Of a stretch of DNA of 56,232 nt, positions 7,558-17,800 are shown piece by piece. A program made the position numbers and the translations under genes. A model generated the notes under the pieces. That model was not told the origin of the DNA, did no database searches, and saw only the letters and a list, made by a program, of their open reading frames with translations. Positions within the stretch are counted from its first letter, which is position 1. Every line of letters begins with the position of its first letter. Source of the DNA: Planctomycetes bacterium UBA1146 (GTDB lineage Bacteria > Planctomycetota > UBA8108 > UBA1146); contig DCAA01000002.1 in the NCBI GenBank assembly GCA_002311345.1, forward strand, positions 218,442 to 274,673, given 5' to 3'.

Positions 7558-9321
7558 CTATTTGCCATCATTGCGCGAGAACTCGCCCGCCTTCAGTTTG
7601 CGATCATATTCGCGCAACGAAGCGACCGCGATGTAACCGAGAGCCAGCACGATCGGGATATTGACCACCAGCATCGATCCGGTGCCCAGGTCTGCCAGCA
7701 GCATCATCTGATCGGTGTTCTCGATCATCGCCGCACCGACGATCGCCAGCAGCAGGAAGGCAATCTTGTAGGGAAGAATCCCTCTCACCCCGACCAGGAA
7801 GGCGACCCCCTTCTCGCCGTAGTAAGACCACGAGATCATCGTCGAGATGGCAAACAGCCACGCCGCCAGGGTGACGAGCCACTTGCCCAGCCCCTCGAAG
7901 ACGCGATCGAAAGCGAAGGCGGTCAGTTGCGCTCCCTCGTATTCGCGGTAGATTCCCGCTCCTCCACCCTCCACCTCGAGAATTTGAATGTCACCAGGAA
8001 TCCCGTCCCAGTCCGATGACTTCAGCTCGACATCCCCCCAGGAGATCACCAGAGTTACCGCCGCATCTGGATGTTCCGGGTCTGGCACTTCGTCGATCAC
8101 TCCGGTGATCTTGAACCGGTTGGAACCGGTCGAGCGATGTGTCATTCCCTGCGCTTCTGCCAGCACGAAGAGTTTGTCGCCATGGGACCACTGGTCGAGC
8201 CTTTGTTCGGGAAGATGTGACACCGTCGCCGCCGTGGTGACAATGTATTCATCTCCCTCACCAGCAGCTGCCAGACTGATCTCCGTCGCCAGAGGACCGA
8301 TGGAATCCCGGTTCCAGGTTCCAGTCGAGAGGATCACCATCGCGGTCAGGGTGCAGATACAGATGGTGTCGATGAAGGGTCCAAGACCACCGACGACTCC
8401 CTCACGGGCGGGTTCTGCCGTCTTGGCGGCAGCATGAGCGATCGGAGCCGACCCCTGGCCCGCTTCGTTGGAGAAGAGAGCCCGTTTCATCCCCACCACA
8501 AAGGCGTAACCAAGAGTTCCGCCGATGAAAGCCCCTTCGGCTTCAGCAGTACCAAAGGCACTATCGAAGACCAGTTTCAGTAGCCCCGGAATCTGGTCCG
8601 CGTTCACCACTAGCACGGCAAAACCAGCCATCAGGTACAGAAGACACATCAACGGCACCAGTTTTGACGCCACCGTCCCGATGCGCTTGATGCCACCGAT
8701 GATCACCAGCCCGACCAGCATCGCCAGGATGATCCCGGTCGCCACCTTCGGCACGCCAAAGTAACCCTCGGTCAGTCCCGCCACGTTCCAGGCCTGGAAC
8801 ATGTTGCCGCCGGTGATGGTCGAGATGATGAGAGTGATGCAGAAGAAACCTCCGATGATCGAGCCGAACACCGCCCAGCCGCTACCCTTCTTGGCCAGAA
8901 CCTGCTTCACGACATGCATCGCACCACCACTGGGGTTGTCCGGATCGGTTGTGTCTCGATAGATCATCGCCAGCGTGATCTCGATCGTCTTCAACGCCAT
9001 GCCGAAGAAACCGACCACCCACATCCAGAACAGAGCGCCGGGACCACCGACCGAAATCGCCACCGCCACTCCACCGATGTTGCCGAGTCCGACGGTCGCT
9101 GATAACGCCGCCGACAGTGCCTGAAAGTGATTGATGGCACCGGGATCATCGGGGTCGTCGTAGATGCCCCGCACCACCGCCAGACCATGTGTCATCACCC
9201 GGTACTGGGTGAAGCGGGTCCACACGGTGAACAGAACCCCGGCCCCGAGCAGCGCCACGAACGTGGGTGTACTCCAGATCCACTCGCCGATCAGTTCGAT
9301 CCAATGCCAGAAGAGATCCAA
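7558..9321 (-). CDS. Alanine/glycine:cation symporter family (AGCS) transporter with an inserted loop domain
   Basis: About 587 residues, inner membrane, multi-spanning. AGCS hallmarks include TRFTQYRVMTHGLAVVRG, ALSATVGLGNIGGVAVAISVGGPGALFW, the GALFWMWVVGFFGMALKTIE segment, FSNEAGQGSAPIAHAAAKT and ISWSYYGEKGVAFLVG. These carriers take up alanine, glycine or similar amino acids with Na+ or H+. It is longer than the usual 450-500 residues because about 120 residues of soluble, beta-rich-looking sequence (from TGTWNRDS to REYEGAQ) are inserted between late membrane helices. TTG at 9321 follows GAGGGGAAGG with good spacing; an in-frame GTG at 9351 is the alternative. It lies 133 nt downstream of a threonine/serine dehydratase on the same strand, suggesting uptake and deamination of small amino acids. 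Confidence 0.9.
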   Translation of the reverse strand: MDLFWHWIELIGEWIWSTPTFVALLGAGVLFTVWTRFTQYRVMTHGLAVVRGIYDDPDDPGAINHFQALSAALSATVGLGNIGGVAVAISVGGPGALFWMWVVGFFGMALKTIEITLAMIYRDTTDPDNPSGGAMHVVKQVLAKKGSGWAVFGSIIGGFFCITLIISTITGGNMFQAWNVAGLTEGYFGVPKVATGIILAMLVGLVIIGGIKRIGTVASKLVPLMCLLYLMAGFAVLVVNADQIPGLLKLVFDSAFGTAEAEGAFIGGTLGYAFVVGMKRALFSNEAGQGSAPIAHAAAKTAEPAREGVVGGLGPFIDTICICTLTAMVILSTGTWNRDSIGPLATEISLAAAGEGDEYIVTTAATVSHLPEQRLDQWSHGDKLFVLAEAQGMTHRSTGSNRFKITGVIDEVPDPEHPDAAVTLVISWGDVELKSSDWDGIPGDIQILEVEGGGAGIYREYEGAQLTAFAFDRVFEGLGKWLVTLAAWLFAISTMISWSYYGEKGVAFLVGVRGILPYKIAFLLLAIVGAAMIENTDQMMLLADLGTGSMLVVNIPIVLALGYIAVASLREYDRKLKAGEFSRNDGK

Positions 9322-9454
9322 GGTGGTCGTCCTTCCCCTCAGGAGCCGCACCGTCGAGGAATTTCCCCCGTCCGGAGCCGAACACTAGGCAATCCTGGAG
9401 CCCGATACAAGGGAGCACCGTCGTGTCTGTATCGGCGGGAACGCTCCTTTGCAG

Positions 9455-10438
9455 CTAACTTCTCAGCAACCGCTCCAGTCGCTCATCGGAAACGTTGCCG
9501 CCGCTGATCACCGCCACATGAGTGCCCCCTGGCAGTGCCTCTCCTGTAGTCGGCACCAGCAGAGGCGCGACGGAGCAGGCCCCGCTCGGTTCCGCCTCGA
9601 TCTGGCAATCGCAGCGGAGGATCCTGAGACTCTCGAGCAACTGGTCCTCATCGATCACCTCGGCGACCACCCCGACCGAACTCAGCACTTCCCAGTTCCG
9701 TTGCCCGATCGTCAGCGGTAACAAACCATCGGCCTCGGATGTGCTGCTTTCGAGACGAAGCCGTCGCCCCTGGGCGATGGAGCGCGCCAGCGCCGCGGAT
9801 CCTTCCGGTTCGACGGTATGAACCTGGCAGCCGGGAATCTGCGCCGCAGCGACCGCGGCACAACCAGCGGAGAGCCCTCCCCCTCCGACTGGAACCCACA
9901 GGTGGTCGACCGTGCCGATCTCATCGATGATCTCGAGCATCAACGTTCCCTGGCCCGCCATGATCCAGTCGTGATCGAAGGGAGGAATGATCGTCCAACC
10001 CCTGTCGGCGGCGATCTGCTCGGCGCGCTGTTTCCTCTCATCGGAGGTCGGTCCGACCCGGACCAGTTCCGCACCGGCATCGATCACCGCCTGAGCCTTG
10101 AGGGAATCGATGCTCTCGGGTGCCACCACCAGGGCCGGGATCCCCAGCACTTCTGCAGCCTCCGCCACCGCCCGGCCATGATTGCCGCTGGAGTAGGTCA
10201 ACACCCCCGCCGGAACTCCTTCTTGCAACAGTCGCTCGAGGAAATGGGTCGCCCCCCTGGCCTTGAAGGATCCGGAACGCTGGCAGCACTCCAGTTTGAC
10301 AAGCAGCCGGTCAGGACCAGCCACGACCAGATGGGCGGGAATCTGCACGAGGGGAGTCTGTATCAGCTTTTCTCGCAGCATCGTTGCCGCTTCGCGCGCC
10401 AGGGTCGCGATCCGCTCGTGGCGAGAATCTCCGATCAA
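9455..10438 (-). CDS. PLP-dependent threonine/serine dehydratase (ammonia-lyase) family
   Basis: 327 residues, fold-type II PLP enzyme. The Schiff-base Lys59 is in QRSGSFKARGA, the substrate loop is SSGNHGRAVA, and the phosphate-binding glycine loop is GGGGLSAG. There is no C-terminal ACT regulatory domain, so it resembles catabolic threonine dehydratase, serine racemase or hydroxyaspartate ammonia-lyase rather than biosynthetic IlvA. It likely converts threonine or serine to a 2-oxo acid and ammonia. The start is TTG at 10438 preceded by GGGAGCAGGC; no better ATG is in frame near the N-terminus. It precedes an AGCS amino-acid symporter on the same strand and diverges from transketolase (235-nt shared upstream region). 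The exact substrate is open. Confidence 0.88.
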   Translation of the reverse strand: MIGDSRHERIATLAREAATMLREKLIQTPLVQIPAHLVVAGPDRLLVKLECCQRSGSFKARGATHFLERLLQEGVPAGVLTYSSGNHGRAVAEAAEVLGIPALVVAPESIDSLKAQAVIDAGAELVRVGPTSDERKQRAEQIAADRGWTIIPPFDHDWIMAGQGTLMLEIIDEIGTVDHLWVPVGGGGLSAGCAAVAAAQIPGCQVHTVEPEGSAALARSIAQGRRLRLESSTSEADGLLPLTIGQRNWEVLSSVGVVAEVIDEDQLLESLRILRCDCQIEAEPSGACSVAPLLVPTTGEALPGGTHVAVISGGNVSDERLERLLRS

Positions 10439-10673
10439 GCCTGCTCCCTCTCCCAGACGATATCCATCACGTTCGGTTGGGGATCCTTGATGGGTTCCTC
10501 TGGCCTGCCTATCTTACGCCACGTGACGGAGGGGGAGCAGCGAAACCCAGACTTCCGCCGGCAGACCTGGCCCGGCGATGCCTGGTCCGGATCGAAATAC
10601 CTCACCTCTCTCGTCTTTGCAGGCTCAGTGAACATCGTACAACCGGAATCCAAACCTCGCGGAAGGAACCGTC

Positions 10674-12611
10674 ATGGTCCGCAGTTCTTTCGATGCTCCC
10701 GCCCTCAGTGAAGAACACCTCCGTTGGCATCAGGAAGCCGTGGTTCGATGCCGACGTGCGATCATCCAGATGACAAGTCTGGCGGCCTCGGGACACCCCG
10801 GAGGATCGTTGTCATCTCTAGATCTCTATCTGGTGCTGTGGTCGTGCGCCCACGTCGAGGGGGACAACCCCTGGATGACAGGGAGGGACCGCATCGTTGT
10901 CAGTCACGGTCACACCTCGCCAGGTGTCTATTCGGTGCTTGCTGAACTCGGCTTTGTCGATAGGGAAGAGGCGATCGCATCCTTTCGCAGCACACAGAAT
11001 CTTTTCGAGGGACACATCGAACGAGAAGTGCCGGGTGTCGAATGGACCACCGGCAATCTCGGCCAGGGGTTGTCGGCAGCCTGCGGCATGACTCTGGGAG
11101 AAAGGATCCACGGTCGCCGTGCGCGGATTTTCGTTCCGATGGGAGATGGAGAACAACAGAAGGGTCAGATCAGTGAAGCGCGCCGCTTCGTCGTCAAGTT
11201 TGGCCTCAACGAGATCACCGCCATCATCGACCGCAATCGGCAGCAGATCAGCGGGGACACGCAACAGATCATGCCCCAGAATATCGTGGAGAACTGGGAG
11301 TCCGATGGCTGGCACGTGGTGGAGATCGATGGCCACGATCCACAACAGATCTTCTCCGCCTTGCAGCAGGCAGGCCGCGACGAGCAGCGACCCTGGTGCA
11401 TCGTGGCCCACACGGTGATGGGCAAGGGAATCTCCTTCATGGAGAATCTATGCGACTTCCATGGCCGCGGTCTGAATCCGGAAGAGTTTGCTGCTGCTAT
11501 CGAGGAACTGGGCGAAGATCCTGCGCTGTGGGATCTGGGTCCCTTCGAGCAACGCCGCAGCCGGCGCCCGGCCAGCACCATCCCCTCTCTGCCGCATCAG
11601 TTCCCGAAACTGAAGCCTGGAGAACCGGTCACCTACGGAGTCGATGAACGGACCGATTGCCGCAGTGCCTTCGGCAAGGCGATGCACGACGTCGCCCTCG
11701 CGACCGACAGCAAGTCTCCTCCGATCGCTGCCTTCGACTGTGACCTGGAGGGATCTGTAAAACTGGGTGCCTTCCACGAGTCCTTCCCCGATCGTTTCTT
11801 TCAGTCCGGGATCCAGGAACATCACACGGCCACCTGCGCTGGCGCCCTTTCCACCTGCGGAGTCACAACAGTGTTCGCTGATTTCGGGGTCTTCGGAGTG
11901 TGCGAGACCTACAACCAGCATCGCCTCAGTGACATCAATCACGCCCAGTTGAAGATCGCATGCACCCATCTGGGTCTCGATGTCGGCGAAGATGGTAGGA
12001 CCCATCAGTGCATCGATTACGTTGGATTGCTGCGAAACATCTTCGGCATGAGCATCTTTGTGCCGGCAGATCCGAACCAGACCGATCGCATCGTGCGTCA
12101 TGCCCTGACGACACCTGGAATGGCCTTCATCGGCATGGGACGTTCGAAACTGTCCACCATCACCGATGAAAATGGTGGTCCTTTCTTCGCTGGCGACTAC
12201 CAGTTCGAACCGGGAAAGATCGATTTCATCCGCACGGGAAACGCCGGCATGGTGATCTCGATGGGTACGCCGACCGGACGCGCCCTGGAAGCTGTCGATG
12301 CTCTTCGCGCCGAGGGACTCGATATCAGTCTCGCCCACGTCGCAACACCCGCCGAACTGGATCGGTCCTCTGTCCAGGAAATCACCGGGCAACCCTTCAT
12401 CGTGACTGTTGAGGATCATTCGGTCAGGACCGGACTGGGCAACTGCATCGCCGAGGCACTATTCGACATCGGGACGACCATCCCGCATCTGCGTCTGGGT
12501 GTCGAGAAATACGCACCGAGCGGACCTGCCGTCGAGGTCTATCGTCATTGCGGTCTCGATACCGACTCCATCAAGGAACGGGTCCAGGCCTTTGCTCTCG
12601 AGCGGCAGTAG
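10674..12611 (+). CDS. tkt: Transketolase
   Basis: 645 residues, typical full length. ThDP-binding domain: SGHPGGSLSSLDLYLVLW, SHGHTSPGVYSVLAELG, TGNLGQGLSAACGMTLGER, MGDGEQQKGQISEA (the GDG Mg/ThDP motif) and HTVMGKGISFME. The pyrimidine-binding domain has the catalytic Glu in FQSGIQEHHTATCAGALSTCG. The C-terminal transketolase domain follows (VEDHSVRTGLGNCIAEAL). It moves two-carbon ketol units in the pentose phosphate pathway in the cytoplasm. The RBS GGAAGGAA precedes the ATG. The sulfatase gene starts 6 nt after its stop, so the pair is probably cotranscribed despite unrelated roles. GDGEQQKGQ differs from the GDGCLMEG form of the enterobacterial enzyme, suggesting a divergent subfamily. 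Confidence 0.93.
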   Translation: MVRSSFDAPALSEEHLRWHQEAVVRCRRAIIQMTSLAASGHPGGSLSSLDLYLVLWSCAHVEGDNPWMTGRDRIVVSHGHTSPGVYSVLAELGFVDREEAIASFRSTQNLFEGHIEREVPGVEWTTGNLGQGLSAACGMTLGERIHGRRARIFVPMGDGEQQKGQISEARRFVVKFGLNEITAIIDRNRQQISGDTQQIMPQNIVENWESDGWHVVEIDGHDPQQIFSALQQAGRDEQRPWCIVAHTVMGKGISFMENLCDFHGRGLNPEEFAAAIEELGEDPALWDLGPFEQRRSRRPASTIPSLPHQFPKLKPGEPVTYGVDERTDCRSAFGKAMHDVALATDSKSPPIAAFDCDLEGSVKLGAFHESFPDRFFQSGIQEHHTATCAGALSTCGVTTVFADFGVFGVCETYNQHRLSDINHAQLKIACTHLGLDVGEDGRTHQCIDYVGLLRNIFGMSIFVPADPNQTDRIVRHALTTPGMAFIGMGRSKLSTITDENGGPFFAGDYQFEPGKIDFIRTGNAGMVISMGTPTGRALEAVDALRAEGLDISLAHVATPAELDRSSVQEITGQPFIVTVEDHSVRTGLGNCIAEALFDIGTTIPHLRLGVEKYAPSGPAVEVYRHCGLDTDSIKERVQAFALERQ

Positions 12612-12617
12612 ATCGTA

Positions 12618-14081
12618 GTGACCGGGGGGGAAACCAGCACCGAGGATGAGTCTAGCCGCACCCGGTTCCGCTCGATCCCGCTCACCCTCGCTAGCGCCAT
12701 TCTGTTGCTCTTGATCCTCATCGGCGGCCTTGTCGGTTGTCAGGGATCTGGATTCGGCAATGCCAGGTCGGCGCGAAAACTACCATCGATGGTGATCTTG
12801 CTCGCCGATGATGCTGGCTACGTCGACTTCGGTTTCACCGGTCTCCAGCAGGTTTCGACACCTCACATCGACCGGATCGCTGCCGAGGGAGTGACCTGTT
12901 CCCAGGGGTACGTGTGCGCCTCGGTGTGCAGCCCATCGCGGGCAGGCCTGTTGACCGGCCGTTACCCGCAACGATTCGGTCATGAGATGAACCTGCCCGC
13001 CGGCTCGAAGTTGGGCTTGCCGGTCACGGAACAAACCGTGGCCGATCGGTTGCAACAACACGGGTACACCACCGGAGCGATCGGCAAGTGGCATCTGGGT
13101 GAGGAGCCGCCTTTTCGTCCGTTGCGTCGCGGATTCGATGAGTTTCGCGGTTTTCTCGGCGGCTCTCGCACCTACCTGGACCGCAAGAACCTGTCGCGCA
13201 GAACCCTGTGGCTCGATGGAGATGAACCCGTGCCCTTGCCTGCCGCTTACGTCACCGATGCCATCGGATCAGAAGCGGCACGCTTCATCCGCGACCATCA
13301 TTCCAGGCCTTTCTTCCTCTATGTTTCCTTCAGCGCCGTCCACACGCCGATGCAGGCTCTCGAATCGGATCTCGCCTCGGTGCCCCCAGGTGAAGCTGGC
13401 AAGCGCCGGAAGTTGCTAGCGATGACGATCGCCCTCGATCGCGCCATCGGCGAGATCCTGGCAGCTATCGATGACAGCGGAATCGCCGACCATACCCTGG
13501 TGATGTTCGTCAACGACAATGGTGGCGCGACCAACAACGCCAGCGACAACGGTCCGTTGCGTGGCATGAAGGGATCGAAGTTCGAGGGTGGAATCCGGGT
13601 CCCCTGGGCGGTTCGATGGCCTGGCCACATTCCAGCTGGAAGCCGATTCGATGCGCCGGTCAGCACACTCGATATCGCCGCCACCGTTTTGTCGGCAGCA
13701 AAGGTACCGGCCGATGCGCTGCAGCAACTCGATGGCGTCGATCTCTCTGATCACCTTGGTGGGAGGCGAGAAGACGCTCCCCACGAAGTTCTGTTCTGGA
13801 GGAGAGCGGTCGCCGCGGCGGTCCGCCATGGGCCGTGGAAGTTGATCCGTGTCGAAGGCCTCTCAACACAGTTGTTCCATCTCGAACAGGATCCCGGCGA
13901 GAGAGATGACATCGCCGCCGAGCATCCGGAAATCGCCGCCGATCTGCTGGCTCGCCTCGAACGATGGGAACGAGGACTGATCGATCCCGCCTGGCAGACC
14001 GGCGAGGTGTGGCGACGTAACCAGGTCGAGAAACATCGCATCGATTTTCTCGGCAGGGACAAGGAACGGACGCTGCCGTGA
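12618..14081 (+). CDS. Lipoprotein sulfatase (formylglycine-dependent arylsulfatase family)
   Basis: 487 residues. The N-terminal hydrophobic segment ends in a lipobox (GLVGC, Cys41), so a membrane-anchored lipoprotein is predicted. The catalytic domain begins with the metal-ligand motif VILLADDAGYVDFG. Cys104 in VCSPSRAGLLTGRYPQR is the C-x-P-S-R site converted to formylglycine, so an FGE activator or equivalent is needed. The IGKWHLG motif and FVNDNGGATNNASDNGPLRGMKGSKFEGGIRVPW complete the arylsulfatase A-type core; the C-terminal subdomain is WKLIRVEGLSTQLFHLEQDPGE. It hydrolyses sulfate esters, likely from marine sulfated polysaccharides (substrate not readable). The GTG start lies 6 nt after the transketolase stop, with weak RBS context. 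Confidence 0.93.
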   Translation: MTGGETSTEDESSRTRFRSIPLTLASAILLLLILIGGLVGCQGSGFGNARSARKLPSMVILLADDAGYVDFGFTGLQQVSTPHIDRIAAEGVTCSQGYVCASVCSPSRAGLLTGRYPQRFGHEMNLPAGSKLGLPVTEQTVADRLQQHGYTTGAIGKWHLGEEPPFRPLRRGFDEFRGFLGGSRTYLDRKNLSRRTLWLDGDEPVPLPAAYVTDAIGSEAARFIRDHHSRPFFLYVSFSAVHTPMQALESDLASVPPGEAGKRRKLLAMTIALDRAIGEILAAIDDSGIADHTLVMFVNDNGGATNNASDNGPLRGMKGSKFEGGIRVPWAVRWPGHIPAGSRFDAPVSTLDIAATVLSAAKVPADALQQLDGVDLSDHLGGRREDAPHEVLFWRRAVAAAVRHGPWKLIRVEGLSTQLFHLEQDPGERDDIAAEHPEIAADLLARLERWERGLIDPAWQTGEVWRRNQVEKHRIDFLGRDKERTLP

Positions 14082-14812
14082 CCGCAACTTGGCTGTGGAA
14101 ATTGCTCGTGCATCTCGTCAGTCCTGGTCGCCATCCGAGATGGCCATGTGCGATCCGCGACGTATGTTGATGTTGAATTGATGTTGATGGCGGAGGGATT
14201 CACAGCAGTCCGGTCTGCCCCCCCGCTGTCGGGCGCTGTCCTCGCGACGTGCCACCGTCCACCGGCGGCAATAAATTTCACCGCCGATCACCGAAAAGTG
14301 GAATTGCTGGACAATTATTGTAGATAAGGATCCTGTCATTCCTGTCATAGATGCGGCCTCAGACGGTCGTCATACCCCCCTCAGCCAGTTTGGCTCCCAG
14401 CGGCTGGCCGGGTTCGACCGCGACCGGAAAGCCCCGCAGCGGCCTCTGAACCCCTCTCGTTAATGCTTCTCATCAAACAACTTATATCAGCAATAATTGC
14501 CGTGCGTGAAAATCCGGCGGTTTCGGGCTGCGGTTCGAAAAATGCCCAAACTTCTCCTGAGAGACCCTGTTGCGGACATCAGCATAGTCCAATAAAGTTG
14601 TAGATACGGTTTAGTGGAATCTATCCCTAAACTGCTTGGGCTGAGCGAGGTGCTCTTCTCGTGAATTTCCGCAGTGTCCTTCTCGAAGGTCACGTGGATT
14701 CTCTTGCGGTTCCCTCGCGCATTTTAGTTTGTTCATTTGATTCTATTGGTTGTCGTCACCGAGGAGGTGTCGCTTGACCTTGTCTTTTCGACAAAAGAAG
14801 GAAGGCCTTTCC
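14082..14812. other. Long intergenic region upstream of the giant repeat protein
   Basis: 730 bases with no convincing gene on either strand. It contains a short direct-repeat patch (TTGATGTTGAATTGATGTTG, about 14165-14190), an imperfect CGGTTTAG/CTAAACTG hairpin near 14609-14636, an AT-rich promoter-like stretch at 14720-14750 and a small TTGTC/GACAA hairpin just upstream of the RBS of the next gene. The length suggests a long 5' leader. Confidence 0.5.
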
Positions 14813-17800
14813 ATGAGTGCTTATCGTTTCTGTATGACCATCGCCGCAGTCGCTGCGCTCGTCATCGCAAGTTCTGTAGTGCACGCGGATGATGAATGTG
14901 CGACCGCTTCCCCGGTAGGCTATGGTGCCAACGCTTTTGACACCACCGGCTACACCGACAGTGCGGAAGCCGCTGCGACCGGCTGCACTGCCTCATATGG
15001 TAATAACGCTAGCGATGGCTGGTACAGTTTCACCGCAGACTGCGATGGAACCACGACCTTCGATACCTGCGACGCAGCTAGTTTCGACACCGACATCGCC
15101 GTCTACGATGGTGGCTGCGGTGCTCTCAACCTGCTCGGCTGTGACGGCGACAGTGGCGCCGCCGGGTGCCAGGGTTTCTCCTCGTCGGTTACGATCGCAA
15201 CCACGGCCGGAACCACTTACACGGTCCGGATCGGTGGCTGGGGTGCTGCGGACAATGGTCCTGGTACCTTGAACATCAATAACACCTCCCCCTGTCCCAC
15301 TCCTGACGAGTGCGCGGGTGCGGCTGACGTCGTCGATGGTGCCAACGCTTTTGACACCACCGGCTACACCGACAGCGCGGATGCAGCTCCGACCGGCTGT
15401 TCTAACGCCTTCGGTAATAACGCTAGCGATGGCTGGTACTCCTGGACCGCTAGCTGTGATGGAAGCACGACCTTCGATACCTGCGACGCATCCAGTTTCG
15501 ACACCGACATCGCCGTCTACGATGGTGGCTGCGGTGCTCTCAACCTGCTCGCCTGTGACGGCGACAGTGGTGCTGCTGGTTGTCAGGGTTTCTCCTCGTC
15601 GGTTACCATCGCAACCACTGCCGGAACCAATTACTTGGTCCGGATCGGTGGCTGGGGTGCTTCGGATCAGGGTCCTGGTACCTTGAACATCAATAATGCC
15701 GCCGCCTGTCCTCCTGACGAGTGCGTTGATGCGGCTGTCGTCGTCGATGGTGCCAACGCGTTTGACACCACCGGCTTCACCGACAGTGCGGAGCCAAATC
15801 CGACCGGCTGCACGGCCTCATATGGTAATAACGCTAGCGATGGCTGGTACTCCTGGACCGCTGGCGCTTGCGATACAACCGTGACGATCGATACCTGCGA
15901 CCCAGCCAGTTTCGACACCGACCTCGCCATGTACGATGGTGGCTGCGGTGCTCTCAACCTGCTCGCCTGTGACGGCGACAGTGGTGCTGCTGGTTGTCAG
16001 GGTTTCTCCTCTCAACTCACCGATGTACCGGTCACCCCTGGAACGACTTACATAATCCGAGTCGGTGGCTGGGGTGCTTCGGATCAGGGTCCTGGTACCT
16101 TGAACATTACTCCCGGCGGCTGTCCTCCTCCCGATTCGTGCGCAAATGCCGCGCCGATGGTCGAAGGTGCCAACGCGTTTGACACCACAGGCTTCCCCGG
16201 TACCGGTACTGCACCAACAGGCTGCACTAACGCCTACGGCAATAACGCCAACGATGGTTGGTTCTCCTTCACACCGAGTGGCGATGGAATCCTCGATGTC
16301 GACACTTGCGACCCCGCAAGTTTCGATACAGATCTCGCCGTATACAGTGGTGACTGCAGTGCTCTCAACTTGCTCGCCTGTGACGGCGACAGTGGTGACG
16401 CTAGTTGCCAAGGCTTCAGTTCCGCAGTCTCTGGAATCCTCGTCAATGGCGGCGAGACCTACCTGATTAATATCGGTGGCTGGGGTGCGTCAGACTCGGG
16501 TCCAGGCACCTGTAACATCGCCTTGACCTTGCTGGCACCAGAAGACTGCTCCACACCGGGTGACGAAGACGGCGATGGACTCGCTGACTGCGCCGACCCC
16601 GACTGCGCCGCAGAACCCCAGTGCCAGGAGGCAGGGAACTGTGCTGATAACGTCGACAATGACCAAGACGGTGCTACCGACTGTGCAGACACTGATTGCG
16701 CCGCAGACCTGGCTTGCCTGGGCTGCCCGACCAATCTGACTCAAAACCTCGATACTGCCACAGTGAGCGCGTCCATGGTCGCTTGCGCCTACGGCAGCGG
16801 TGAATCCGCTGGTGAAAATAGTTACGCCCGTAGCTGGGATACCAGCCTCTACGATTGTCCCGCCGGTATTCGTGTGCTCTCCGTCAACGTTGGAATCGGT
16901 GGAGTTACCGATCCTGGCGGTGCCGGCGTTCCCATGTCAATCGACGTTTACGCAGACGGCAATGGTGGCACTCCTGATGCAGGCATGACCTTGATCTCGA
17001 GTGAAACTATCATGGTCACGGAAGCCGACGCAAATACGATCATGACGGTGACTCTCACCACGCCGGCGGCTTTGTTCTCCGGTAGCACTCTAGTGGTGGC
17101 CGCAAGAAGCGATGATCAGGGTGGTGTAGCTGGCACCAGCTGCCGATTTGGCCGCAACACTGCTGGCGAAACTGCCCCGACGTACCTGAATGCTCCGCTT
17201 TGTGGTCTCGCCTGGGGACCACTCTCTGCCATCGGATTCGGTGATCACCATATCATTCTTGATATAACCACCGATGATCAGGGTGCAGGACTTGCGGGTG
17301 ACGAGTGCGCGGGTGCCATTTCGGTCACCGAAGGCGCCAATGCCTTCGACGCCACTGGTATGACCACCGGTGCGGAACCCGGCGAAAGTTGTGGTCCGGG
17401 TACGGGCGGCTTCAATGACGACATGTGGTTCACATACACCGCCAGTTACGCTGGAGCGGTCACCGTCGATACTTGCGACACTGCTAGTTACGATACCGAC
17501 TGTGCCGTCTACACAGACTGCCCCGGTAACGGTGGTACTCTGATCGCCTGTAATGGCGATGCCCCGGATGCCGGTAGTGGTGCCGGTGGCGCTTGTCAGA
17601 CCTGGTACTCATCGGTAGATGTCGGCCTCGTGGCCGCTGGGCAGACCATAATCATCCGCGTTGGGGCTTACAGCCCCGGCACGGGTACCGGTACTGTCAA
17701 CATCACCAACACTCCTCCTCGACCGACCATCAACGAGGTCCGCATCGATAACCCCGGCTCTGACACTGACGAGTACTTCGAACTTGCGGGTCTACCGCAG

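Noticed and set aside
9818..10711. Open frame opposite the PLP dehydratase running into transketolase
   Set aside because: It is a low-complexity Arg-rich translation, and the conserved enzyme is on the other strand.
14160..14195. TTGATG-rich direct repeats as a CRISPR or iteron array
   Set aside because: Only a few short irregular copies without spacers or regular spacing.
14380..14460. GGTTCGACC near 14420 as a possible tRNA T-arm (looked for tRNA-Sec)
   Set aside because: No acceptor stem, anticodon arm or CCA end could be folded around it.
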